DNA from: Pohlia nutans
Taxonomy: Eukaryota; Streptophyta; Bryopsida; Bryales; Mniaceae
Assembly (NCBI GenBank): GCA_022496805.1
Contig: CM040106.1
Span: 3,472,001 to 3,536,000, forward strand
DNA: 64,000 nucleotides
Direction: 5' to 3'
This document shows, one piece after another, positions 12,192 to 22,114 of the stretch. Position 1 is the first letter of the stretch; every line of letters begins with the position of its first letter. Made by a program: the position numbers and the translations under genes. The notes beneath the pieces were generated by a model. The model had not been told where the DNA came from. It worked only from the letters and a program-made list of their open reading frames with translations, and did no database searches.

Positions 12192-13589
12192 GTAAGTTTC
12201 ATTCTTCTGTGCATTCAATGAATTGTATACCTGCATGTCCTAGACGGTAATTTTACTTTTGATATGGTATGCTATGTATGAGCACAGTAGTTTTTGGATT
12301 ACCTGCATGTGACATACGGTAGTTTAGGTCGATGTCAGTTTAGCTCGAGGCTATGTAAATGGACTCAAAAATGTAGTAACAGACGGAACTTTAGGTCGAC
12401 CCGATCTAAAGTGACAAAGGGCCCTACAACAATTGTAGGTCGGATTGATCTAAATACCTCCAAAACACCTATTCCTGTCACATCTCACTTGCAGTCGAGC
12501 TATTATGCGGTCGATTCAGCTCGCATGGACCTAAATTGAGCTTAGTTATAAACTCTAACACTACAGAATTTTAGATCGGCTCGAGCTAAATACACACAGA
12601 AACTCTTGCCAGCAACGGTACTTCAGATCGACCCGACCTAAAAATCACTAGTAAATGCCACATATCAGGTCGAATCGACCTAAATTGCAGTCCAATCAAG
12701 TCGGCCCGACCTAAATTACCGTATCTTATAATGAATACAAAGAAAACCTAAAAGAAAATATTAGGAAGAAAGATTCTCCCCATTCAGCAGATCAAGTTGA
12801 ATTGACCAAAATCCGCACTTATAGATCGTAGTTGTCAATTTCTACAGTAGGAAGTCTTGCACATGAAAATGTATAATGTGCTAATTCAGATAGAATTGGT
12901 CTAAATTACCGTAAACTTCAATAGAATTGCAGTCCATTAAGCTCGACCTGACCTAAAATACCATGTCATATGATTAATACACATGAAATGTAACAAAATA
13001 ATGGTAGAAACACACTACCTCTTTGGCAGTTTAGGTCGATTCGACCTTAATTACCCTACACAGTAATAAAATCTGATCGAACCTGCATAGAATTCAGCTC
13101 GGTACGACCTAAAGTACGCAAAATCGCTTATCATTAGATGTGAACATTCAGGTCGACCCGACCTAAATTGCCCTAAATGGCCTGCCCCGAACACTAAAAG
13201 AATAAATGAAAACCAAGACGAATCAACTAGGTTGCATCCCACACAATCCCATTGAACCTATACTCATAGGCACCACAAAATATATCCGTAATTTCTTAAT
13301 ACCTGAAATTCTTAACTATATTTCCTCTTTAGGTTGGGTCGACCTAAATAGTATTACATTCTTGACTGAATGTATGATACATATTAAGCGTACTACAGCC
13401 TTGTCTAAGTTTTAGCTCGACCTGAGCTAAATTATGATGTGAGTCTGATCAATATCGACGTCCGAGTTGTTCGCCGTTGACAAGCCTGCATCATGGTAAA
13501 TTTGCCACTCTATATAGGCATGCTGATGTGTGTGTTGTGCATTTTAGCTCGTACCGACCTAAATCTTTGTCTGTCCTCGTTGTGAACAG
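12192..13589 (+). repeat. Second leader intron with element A palindromes
   Basis: An intron by its GTAAGTTT donor at 12,192 and GAACAG acceptor ending at 13,589. It carries about 14 palindrome copies, near 12,323, 12,391, 12,435, 12,571, 12,621, 12,665, 12,700, 13,029, 13,092, 13,149, 13,329, 13,410 and 13,542. Half-sites are TTTAGGTCGA and variants (TTAGCTCG, TTCAGATCG), mirrored about one central base. Many differences from the consensus are C/T or G/A changes at CpG. No coding sequence was seen. Confidence 0.8.
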
Positions 13590-15027
13590 AATGGCAACAG
13601 AGAGGAAGACACCAAGGGAATTGCAAAGTGAACCCCTCCACCTCTACTACAAGAAAGTTGCACATCCACAGAGAACGGATGATGCAGGAGGCGACGACCT
13701 CGCAAACTTTGGGGAGTTCTGGGAGCTGCAGGACCAAGAACTGGTACAGTTCTGGAGTTTGAACATGATACCAATGACTCCTGATTGCTGCTTGATCACG
13801 AAGAACGCCAATGCACCGACCTACCTCCCACTGTCATTGCACGAGAAGGTAAAAGACATCAACGCCGGTGATGGCTCCAAAATCATGTTGCACTGCGTGA
13901 CAACAAGAACTGAATGAGAAAAGAAGAATCAGTACAACTTCACGCTGATTCTTGACTCCACTGTAATTCCATTCAAGATCAGCCCCTTGATAGCCTCTCT
14001 CAAACATACAGAATTCAGAGGAATGATGAAGGAGCTGGAGAATAAATTTGACAACCAATACTTCACAAGTACAAACGGTCAGCCGCTGCGTGGGGCCCAA
14101 CTCTGCTTGAAAATCCGGAAGGTGATCTAGAACTTTGAAACCTTCAAGGCCAAGATGGACATGCAGAGTCTATCGATGACACCAATAAGTGCGTCCCTCG
14201 ATAACCGTAGCCAGGGAGCGAGTGCGGGATCCATGGGCACAAACTCGCCAAGACCCCAACAGAGCCGAGGCAAGCGCAAGGCCAACACGCCTCACACCTA
14301 AACCACCACCCAAAAGCCATCTCGGCTCCTCGTCGAAGAGGAGGAAAGCTGTTGACAAGAGGGCACGATAGCTTGGCATCCGATGTGACCAGAGCCCGTG
14401 CAGCGCAATAAGAAACCGGACTTCACACGCTGGACCAAGGCGTACAAGACGTTATGGTCGTCCTGCACTGATGTGTTTCTCTGGGGAATCGAAGAAAAGA
14501 AAACGATCCCCATCGAGCAACTAGTCGATGCGCCTCCGCACATGAACATCAAGTCATACGAGCCGGGTCATGCGGAGAAGATCATGGGCTTCCTTCTCAG
14601 CATGCCCGATAAGAGCACAAAGCAGACTCTGTGCGTCATGCCTTGCGACCTAGACGTTAAGCCGACTAGCTGGGACTCCATCAAAGATGGAAAGTTCGGA
14701 CTGATCAACAGGCAGCACAGCGTCAAAGCAAGTTTCATGATGCGCGAACGAAAGATGGACCCCAAAGACATCAAAGAGTTAGCGCAATGGAACTGCTTTA
14801 TCGTTTGGACGAAGAACAACGAAAAAATTCATCAAATATCCGCGTACTACAACCGGGTCAACCACTTCGGCGCCATCAAGCCGTCCTGGGTGACTAACAT
14901 CTTGGGAGCGCGGCAGGTCTGGATTAAACTCGATCGCCCTAAGAACCCGAAGGAGTTAGTTCAAGTGGGAACGAGCCATCAGGCGTCGAGAACGAAAGAA
15001 GCCGCGATCAACAAAACAAAATTCAAC

Positions 15028-15255
15028 GTAATGTTCAGCTCGACTCGACCTGAATAGCTTGCGATAGTACTCCAAGTCCTAGTGTGTCCCTATAGAGTAG
15101 ATCCGTGGCACCTGCGAGTTAGGTCGAGTCGACCTAAAATGCTCATACGTTTGTGGTCTTTTCTACTGAGTGTCCTTGTAATCCGTGCGCTCCACAGTCT
15201 GGGTTGGTTTAGGTCGAGTTGACCTAAATGACTGTATAATAGCTAACAGTGTATG
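15028..15255 (+). repeat. Coding-region intron with element A palindromes
   Basis: An intron between a GTAATG donor near 15,028 and an AG acceptor near 15,255. It contains three palindrome copies, at about 15,035, 15,118 and 15,207; the one at 15,118 is nearly perfect. Exon sequence on both sides is free of them. Confidence 0.7.
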
Positions 15256-16631
15256 TACCCGTGCAAGAGTTTCAAGGTGCTATGAAGCTGCGGTTCCTGA
15301 TGCTCGACGTGGCGCAGGCGCAGAACGACGCCAAGAAAAGTAACGCGTCCGAATTGCTCGACATCCACAATGAGCTGAAGTTGATTACACCGCCGGACAA
15401 CGTGTTCGATCTATAGAGCAAAGTGATCTCAAGAGCGCGTGCCGGAGAGCTCCATGACCCAGACACTGATTTGCCGTTCAAGGACAAGCCTAACTGGAAT
15501 CCCGAGAGTAGGAATCTGACGCGCGAGTTCTTCAAGTGGCTGGGAAATCTAACCTATGAGGACCTTGCCAAACTTGCCAGGCATATCCTGAACCACGGGA
15601 ACCCAAAGTGGACCTTGGGCTACCCGAAGGTCACGATTAAGGCAATATCCTCCGTTCAAGACAAGTGCTACTTGACCAAGGAATGGGTGGAGAGAAGGAA
15701 GCAGAAGCACCTTGTCAAGAAGGAATCGCACAACATCAATTGTGATCTCGGACTCTTCAATCCGGCGGGGGAACTGGTGCCGGAGAAGTGGAGGCAGTTC
15801 AAGAAGAACTACAACGTCACGAGGGCGACAATGAATGTACTCCTTGAGCGGCCGGGTGAGGTATATTTCAGGGAGGCAAAGCAGGTCAGGAGCAAGAACA
15901 AGAAGACTACAGAAGTCTCCCCGTACGCATACGAATTCTTCAAAGTCTTCCTGGAGAAGAGGAAGAAATTTGTGAAGCCGGCCGGAAACGCTCACTTCCG
16001 GCCATACGACCCGTAGTTAAACGAGCACGCCGACTGGGCCAAGGGCGCCTGGACACCCGACACCTTTGTGAACTTGAAGCTGGGGGTCATTGACTTCAGG
16101 GTCCTTCCCGGGGTGGGTAACAACGAGAAGTCAACTACGGATATGCCGTACTTCTACGAGTTCATGTCCTCTCTAAAAGAAAGACGAGTACCAGAATTTG
16201 ATGAAGTACCTGCGTGGCTCTTCATCTGCGCCGATATGATAGAGCAGAACCATGCAGTTCATTTCGCTGAGCACGACGACCAACTCCGCAGATACAAGAT
16301 GGAGTATGCGGACTACCATCCAGCAAAGAATGAGCGACTGGGAGACTATCCGGCGGACCATAAGAAGGCGCGGGCTAAAGTTCACCTGGTCTTCTTGCAA
16401 AGGCCCGATATTCCGATGGTGTCGATCCCCCCCGACTTCTTCGCTCCGGAGACCACGGTATATACAAAGCCCCGGGCGTACGATGAGTTGTTGTACGATG
16501 AGTTGTTGTACTGCGTGTACAACGCATAACTCAGAATGGAGTTCTACTTGTGGCTCATGAACGCGTTCTGCATGCCGGGGTCGAACGTAGTCTCCGTCTA
16601 CGCGGGATCCAAGTTCACTTGCGCTTCACAG

Positions 16632-17006
16632 GTGAGTAGTTCAGCATTTGGACACATGCTCTTCAGCTCGAGTCGATGTGACGCTACGTAGTGTTAGCGT
16701 TGATACATTTTAGGTCGGGTCGACCTATAATTCATACCGGCAATCTTGCTCTTCTAGGAAGTGTCCAAACTATATCCGCAATGTGTTTCAGGTCGGGTCG
16801 ACCTAAACGTTTAGTGGCCAGATCTTAGATTCGATGCTATTGTTTAGCTTGGTTCGACCTGACCTTCTCAGTGCCCCCCCATTCATTTGCTCGATTCAAC
16901 CTGAACTATCCCCTCTATAGCTGCCTCATCCCTTCTTACTGCCTCTCCGTCACAATTTAGGTCGAGGCGATCTAAATCTTTCTCGATCCACAATTATATC
17001 TACCTG
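16632..17006 (+). repeat. Intron between methyltransferase-like exons with palindromes
   Basis: The GTGAGT donor at 16,632 directly follows the SAM-motif exon. Palindrome copies lie at about 16,660, 16,709, 16,788, 16,843, 16,887 and 16,956, spaced 35-80 bp apart. The acceptor lies just before the next coding exon at about 17,007. Confidence 0.7.
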
Positions 17007-17992
17007 TGACTCACTTGATGACTGCCATGTCATTTGTGAAGATGTGTTGCATGAACAGCTATGCTGTCCGAGACAGGAGAATCAAAGACTCATTTGCTTC
17101 TATCGCGAACAACGCCTTAGACCTCGACAAGGCAGACTTCCTGGAGGACGGATACCCTCTGCATGTTGATGGGGAGCAGAGTACCCCTGCTGCACGACCT
17201 GGGCCCTCCAGATCGAAGAGGAAGTCCAGAGATCTGTGGTCTGATCCCCCTCTCACGCACAGGGATGAGGAGCACTCGTCAACCTCCTCTTCCGATGACG
17301 AGGATGACGACGAGGACGACGAAGACCATGCTCCTCCTCTGAATACCCCCCGGAGATCTGATGCGCCACGTTCGTTTACGTCCTCTGGCTATCAGTTCGG
17401 AACTCCTTCCTCTGAGCCGTAGTCGAAGAGGAAGAAACGTGAGTCTTCAAACAAAATTTTGAAGACGTTGGCTGCTACAGTTGCAGCTGTCACTGTTCAG
17501 ACCTCGAAGACCGCGGAGGAGAATATGAAGATGCACCAAGAGACGAGGAAAGAGCAGTACGATTTCTTGAAGTTTATTATGGAACAGCAACGTCTGCAGC
17601 TGCAGCAGCAAAATGCCTTGCAGCAGACTCTGCACGCGTTGATGTAGAGCCTTATGCCGCCTTCTGGCGCCGTATTGAACTCGCCGCCGCTGGCTTCTCA
17701 ATCTTTGCTGCTTGGTAATCAGCCGTCGGGTTCAACCACCAGCGAAGAATCTGCTCCACCTGTGCCCTCGTCTGTTGCTGCGCCTCCTCCGCCTCCTCCG
17801 CTGCCAGCTGCTCCTGTGTCTGCTCCGTCCACTTCGCCGGCTCCCCCGCAAGTGTCATCAAGCGCTGCTGGTGACGCCGCCGATCCATACCGCGTTGACG
17901 ACAGTCTGGGATTCGGCGGAGCCGCTGGCAGTGACAATGCAGACACTGTCGTCTCGCCCGGCACAGACGCTGCAGCAGGTGGTTCCCAATAA

Positions 17993-18217
17993 TCACTCGA
18001 TGTCATTTGTATAGATTTAGCTCCACTCGAGTTGATTTGTATTATAGGTTTTTTGTAGATTTTTTTGTATAGACGGCTGTAATACTTAGGATCTTTAACC
18101 CCTGGTTGAGTAGAGTCTTTGGGACATTTTCCCATGAACATTTTTTGTACTTCAATTTTTTTTGGCCTTACTTTAATTTACACACTCCTCACTCGGAATT
18201 TATGTTCATCTACTGTC
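17993..18217 (+). other. Intergenic gap between two element A genes
   Basis: About 225 bp between the TAA near 17,990 and the ATG at 18,218. It holds one decayed palindrome at about 18,015 and T-rich sequence that could serve the 3' end of one gene and the start of the next. I saw no clear TATA box. Confidence 0.4.
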
Positions 18218-19478
18218 ATGGCAGGCTCCATCGGTGCCCACATTATGCCTCATGCTCAATTCCCTTCTGCTGTTCATCCGCCCGCACAATGTATTCGGGG
18301 CAGTCAGTCCTTGGATCCCAGTCCGACCTCGCCTGCAGTCGCTTCCTCTACTGTCGTCCCTCCGTCCTCTCAAACACTGGTGTCAGGACGTAGACATCAG
18401 CGGGATTCGCAATTGGATGAGCGTACACGTACATCGGCCTTTCCTCCTCTTCACGTCGCCGGCGCTGCACCTTCGACAGCCACACCTGTGGTCAGTGCGA
18501 AGTCTATCAGGTCCTCCGGCCTTCAGGTGCGTTCCATACGTTTCTTAATGATCACAACTTCCTGTTGGTTATCTTTGCGCTTGCCTCGATTGTGTACCGT
18601 ATTCATTACAATGTCGTCCGAAATGTGTCAGTTCAGGATCGTAACTGGCTGCACATTTGTCTGCCAGTTGTCGCCAGGGATCCACTCCTCCTCTTACTCG
18701 AGGAGGTTCTTCGGAGGCGGTCGTTCGGTTTCCACAGCTTAGGCCGCCCAAAAAATGGCTCAATGTCGTCCTAGACCTGAATGGAATCCTCTACGTCTGT
18801 GAGGATTTGAAATCCTAGTCCAGGATTACGGCCTTTAATGAGTACTCGGCGCAGCACTCAGGCGTTCTCCCCGCTGTAATCAGGCCCAAAGCAGTGTATG
18901 TGCGTCCACTCTGCTTCTCGTTCCTACGGGAGCTGATCATGATTGCTGACGTTATCGTCTGGAGCTCCATGAAGAAGTCTACCACGGAATTGGTAGTGCG
19001 ATATTTATTCCGCGGCATCCAGCCCCTCCCTTCCCTTGCAGTTGGCCAGGAGTCGTGCGAAACTCTCAAGTGTAGGGATAGGCACGGCCGGCTATCCTCG
19101 TTCAAAGTGCCTGGCATTGATAAGGACTTGTTCCTTAAGAATCTCGCCAAGCTGTTCACAGGCTATGGTGGCAGATTCACGTCCGCAAACACCGTTGTAG
19201 TGGACGACAACGCCAATAAGCACATTTTGAATGAGCCCCATAATGTAATACTCCCTGACTCTTGGTCCTACGTCGGAGACGGTGCGCGTGACAATTTCCT
19301 CCATGATGTTCTCCTTCCATGGTTTCGGCGTCTCCATCGCAGTCCTGGCACAAGGTTGTTATCTTTCCGTAGGGACAATAATATTGGGCGGCGTATGCTC
19401 TGCAACGAGCCCGATCGTCAAGAGTACAGCGCCCTCATGGAGGCTGTACACGCATCCCGTAGTCTGCCTAGCTCCTAG
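18218..19478 (+). pseudogene. FCP1/SCP-like phosphatase-fold gene of element A
   Basis: Exon 1 (18,218-18,526) starts at ATG and encodes a Ser/Pro/Ala-rich N-terminus of 103 residues. The intron keeps phase, and exon 2 starts at 18,678. It reads 'WLNVVLDLNGILYV', then an in-frame TAG at 18,816-18,818, then 'YVRPLCFSFLREL', 'VIVWSSMKKS', 'VVVDDNANKHILNEPHNVI' and 'LHDVLLPWFRRL', ending in TAG. This order (DxDx-type motif I, 'vRP', 'VWSS', the late 'DD...N...N' motif) is that of the NLI/FCP1 branch of HAD phosphatases, which dephosphorylate the RNA polymerase II CTD in known members. Motif I reads DLNG rather than DxDG, so the general-acid Asp is missing, as in some plant homologues. One premature stop breaks it. 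The fold call is good; activity is not expected. Confidence 0.72.
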
Positions 19479-19799
19479 TTCATTGTACGATTGTATAGCT
19501 GGACGCCCTTTTCTTAGTGATGTAGCCGTTCCGGACTACCTATCAATTTCTGGTCGCCTTGATTGATCTAAATAATTCCTTGTAATTGTAATATACCTTT
19601 GTCTTTACAACATTTGCGCTTGAGTACTTTGTGAGATGAATATTATGAACGCTTGAATGTTATCCCTAGAATGTGTTATGTCTTAATCGCACCCGTATAC
19701 AGTTTGCATCATTTTTCTTCTCTTTTTTTTACTGCTTGGAAATTTTTGTTTCATTGCAATGCGCTGGTGGAATTTGACCTCATTGGTAATTCTCTTCAG

Positions 19800-20608
19800 G
19801 CAAGGTATGCCACTGCCAATCCAGCCCACGGTGCTGGCCTCCAATGCACAGGGTCCACCGATTCTATCATGGACTATGGCCAGTATGCTATACTCAGTAG
19901 AGGAAACGTCTTGTGCTCGGCAACTACGGCCTAGTCAACGATGGACTTTTCCACCAAGCCAATTCGACATGGTGTAGTGGACAGCCCTCCTAACGGTGGT
20001 ACCCGTCCTGTGCCGAAGTCCTCACCTTCTCCTTTGGGGTCACGAGAACCCTCTACTTCTCGTTGGTTGCGTTCTCCGTCTGATAGGGTGCCTCAGAGAA
20101 AGCTTTATGAAGACGCCGCACACCCAATTATTTCTCTTGAGGTACGAATACTTGCTTTCCCCACACCATTATTTCGCTTAGACGGTCTTGTCTTGCAGTT
20201 TACTTGATGTAGATTCCCTTGTACTTGCAGGGTTCCGACATTCCCAAACCATGCAAGTCCTTTGCTACTTTAAATGCTTTCCGAAAGACTCCTGCAATGC
20301 TTTCATCAGACCCGCCTCCTCTAACCCAAGCCCGTGTTAATGTGGTCTCTCGTGTGCCCTTGCGTACTCGTCTCCCTTCAGTGAATGCGGGTCTTCAAAA
20401 GACTAAGTCGCATGACAAATTCAGAAGGAGATCCGCTCCGGTTCGAGATGAGAGGGAGGAACTGATGTTTGCGCAACAAAGGCGAGAGATTGCGCAACGG
20501 CGATTGTCGATGTATCCCTTCTACAGTCGTAGTCATGTGATGTTGAAGGCAATAGCTGAACTTCATTTGAAGGCTGAAGCTGAACTAAAGAGTCGATCGC
20601 AACCCTAG
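19800..20608 (+). CDS. Unknown basic protein, last two exons in element A
   Basis: Exon 19,800-20,141 follows a TTCAG acceptor and ends at a GAG|GTACG donor. Exon 20,231-20,608 follows TTGCAG and ends in TAG, and both are in phase. The first has one in-frame TAG about 45 codons in and is Ser/Pro/Arg-rich. The second ends in an Arg/Glu/Ala-rich helical stretch ('AELHLKAEAELKSRSQ'). I recognise no domain. It could be the 3' end of the FCP1-like gene read past the TAG at 19,478, or a separate gene with an unseen first exon. It is the last coding sequence before the right TIR. Confidence 0.5.
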
Positions 20609-20955
20609 AAACCGCTAGGCATTCTATTTGTGATTACTATAGAGACTTAAAAAAGTACGTGGAGCTCATGTTTTTATATAGGATTTTAGGCTTCACTCAT
20701 TCTTTTTCCTAGCATTATGAGACATTATCAAAATTGGATTACCGTCCTGTAATACAAACACCCAAAAAATGTATATTCGTTTTATAATTACTATAAATAG
20801 ATGTCACATCTGTAATCTTATATTGCTCACTTCTATTAAATGTACTCTATTTGATCTTCGCTGTGTCCATCTTCTTGTGTTTCAACCTATATTTGGAATG
20901 GTTAGTGGTTCAATTTGGGTTGATTTTAGACTTTTTGAACTCTCATTATTCTGGA

Positions 20956-20981
20956 ATTCTCTCATTTTAATGAATATTATG
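20956..20981 (-). repeat. Element A right TIR
   Basis: This is the exact reverse complement of 367-392 over 26 bp. It contains CTCTCATTTTAATG at 20,960-20,973 and ends in GAATATTATG. Minus-strand coding sequence of element B starts right after it. It sits about 350 bp beyond the end of the last element A coding exon (20,608). Confidence 0.85.
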
Positions 20982-21500
20982 CTATAATCTCCTTTGCAAG
21001 CTTCTTGAAATCGCAGTCCCAGACACAAAGTGTTAAAACAAGATATGTCTTCGTGATGTGGGTCCTTGGCAGCCATGAAATCACACCAGGCTTGCTACCG
21101 TCCACGAGCGGAAGTTCTCCTTTACCACTCTCTCCACAATATTGAGGTTGAGAGCGTTAGAGACGCGGATGAGCTTTTTTTGATCCCGACTATACACTGG
21201 AATGACTTCGAACTCTAGCAGGTCCTTCCGAGCCTCTGATCCTATAGGGAGCTCTTAGGCAAGGTCGCGGCAAGCTGTGACGGTGTGTTGCCTCCCTACA
21301 ACGTACCAATGGACATCAGGCGAATTCCACCAATCAACTTCAACACCGTCAACCACCACCTTGGATCCTTCCGCCGGCATAATGTCCATAACAATATCAA
21401 TGCCGTCCTTGTCCATCAAGGGCCTCTTCTTCAAGGGAACAACATGGATCTCTGACTTCTTCCTGATGCATCCATATCCCTTGTATATTTGCTTGACCTG
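20982..21500 (-). pseudogene. Element B ParB-like exon, cut by element A
   Basis: After a GTTGTCAG acceptor near 21,500 the minus strand reads a basic segment, then 'WYVVGRQHTVTACRDLA', an in-frame TAA/TAG, then 'LLEFEVIPVYSRDQKKLIRVSNALNLN' in pieces, to the element A boundary at 20,981. 'VVGRQHTVTAC' is the counterpart of the ParB box in elements A ('INRQHSVKAS') and D ('CDGNHRLQAW'). The frame is picked up again at 366 beyond element A. Upstream at about 21,556-21,577 a B-type palindrome lies in the intron. Confidence 0.6.
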
Positions 21501-21751
21501 ACAACAATGGCAGGCATAGTTAGATTCATACCGCTTGCAAGTGCTTGCAATCATGTCAGCTGGCAGTCGATACCAAGAAATGGCCAAACTGGCATACGAA
21601 TAATGAATAAAGCACTAACCTGCGACAAGCGCTCCTTTGCAATCCTGCGCTATTAGAACGTGTCGGAAGGGATGTGCAGCCTATCAGAAGGGATGACACT
21701 AGGAAGGCGATGCTAGTTGTAAAGAAACAAACGGGACAGTTCAGCCTCTAT
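21501..21751 (-). other. Element B intron sequence left of the copia element
   Basis: Non-coding sequence between the ParB-like exon and the copia 3' LTR. It holds one B-type palindrome, near 21,556-21,577. I see no gene here. No clear 5-bp target duplication links it to 25,991. Confidence 0.5.
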
Positions 21752-21992
21752 TGAAAGTGATGGAAGAATGCACAAGGCACAAGGAATGCGTAGAAAGGGA
21801 TGATCTTTACTCAAGAGCTTCCCTCCTTAAGAGGTATACACTAGGAGGTGTGCATGACAACCCATATGGGTTAACTCACCACTAGAGGCCTCTAAGATCA
21901 ACCCATGCCTTGACCCCTCTCCTACACATTATTATTTCCACCCAATCCCCTTTGCCTTCTAGCAACACTAACCTACATCTTCTACTTCAAGA
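21752..21992 (-). repeat. Copia 3' LTR
   Basis: About 241 bp, the partner of the 5' LTR. Its outer end is CA in minus orientation, as expected. Its inner end has TC in place of TG. Confidence 0.9.
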
Positions 21993-22005
21993 CTCCCACT
22001 TTGCG
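21993..22005 (-). other. Copia polypurine tract
   Basis: The minus strand reads AAAGTGGGAG immediately before the 3' LTR, the usual position and composition of a plus-strand primer in plant copia elements. Confidence 0.7.
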
Positions 22006-22114
22006 TAGAGCCAAAGCCTTTAAGTCCATATGCTATTACTAGTTTTTCATGTCGATCTCGTGCAAGACCCTTTGTCAACACATCCGCCATCATGTGCTCC
22101 GTTGAACAATACTC

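Larger units (their letters stand above)
13591..17992 (+). pseudogene. Element A ParB-like / amino-methyltransferase-like gene, several nonsense codons
   Basis: Three long coding exons are visible: 13,590 to about 15,027, about 15,256-16,631, and about 17,007-17,992. They are joined by introns that carry palindromes. Exon 1 stays in one frame across five stops (TGA 13,915, a TAG near 14,127, a TAA, two TGA). It contains 'FGLINRQHSVKAS', which I match to the ParB box (GxHRxxA type). Exon 2 stays in frame across TAG 15,414, TAG 16,014 and TAA 16,527. It has 'GVIDFRVLPG' where methyltransferases have DPPY/W, and ends in 'SVYAGSKFTCAS' resembling the SAM-binding FxGxG motif. Exon 3 adds an acidic D/E run, a Lys-rich and Gln-rich coiled coil and a Pro/Ser-rich tail, with TAG at 17,420 and 17,645. 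The order catalytic motif then SAM motif is that of beta-class N4/N6 methyltransferases. Activity is doubtful. The domain call leans on the better-kept element D copy. Confidence 0.6.
367..20981. mobile_element. Element A, giant DNA transposon with 26-bp TIRs
   Basis: A 20.6-kb element bounded by perfect 26-bp inverted repeats at 367-392 and 20,956-20,981. It carries a DUF7869-type transposase on the minus strand (1,365-4,119, leader to about 5.6 kb). Diverging from it on the plus strand are a ParB/methyltransferase-like gene (leader from about 10.7 kb, coding 13,591-17,992), an FCP1-like gene (18,218-19,478) and a further two-exon coding piece (19,800-20,608). About 35 copies of its palindrome (half-site TTTAGGTCGA) lie in its introns. 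Both flanks carry minus-strand coding sequence of element B, so A interrupted B. A candidate imperfect target duplication is GCCATAA at 358-364 against GCTATAA at 20,981-20,987; it is weak. Both main genes carry frameshifts or stops, so this copy is not autonomous now. Confidence 0.8.

Noticed and set aside
12192..13589. The palindromes as splicing or intron-end signals.
   Set aside because: They lie throughout introns and in intergenic DNA, at no fixed distance from splice sites, and differ between elements.
4208..18030. The palindromes as a CRISPR array or satellite.
   Set aside because: Spacing is irregular, spacers are not uniform, and copies are scattered through introns of a nuclear gene set.
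358..20987. GCCATAA/GCTATAA as a firm target duplication of element A.
   Set aside because: One mismatch, and overlap with the terminal base of the TIR, make it too weak to assert. It is only noted as a candidate.
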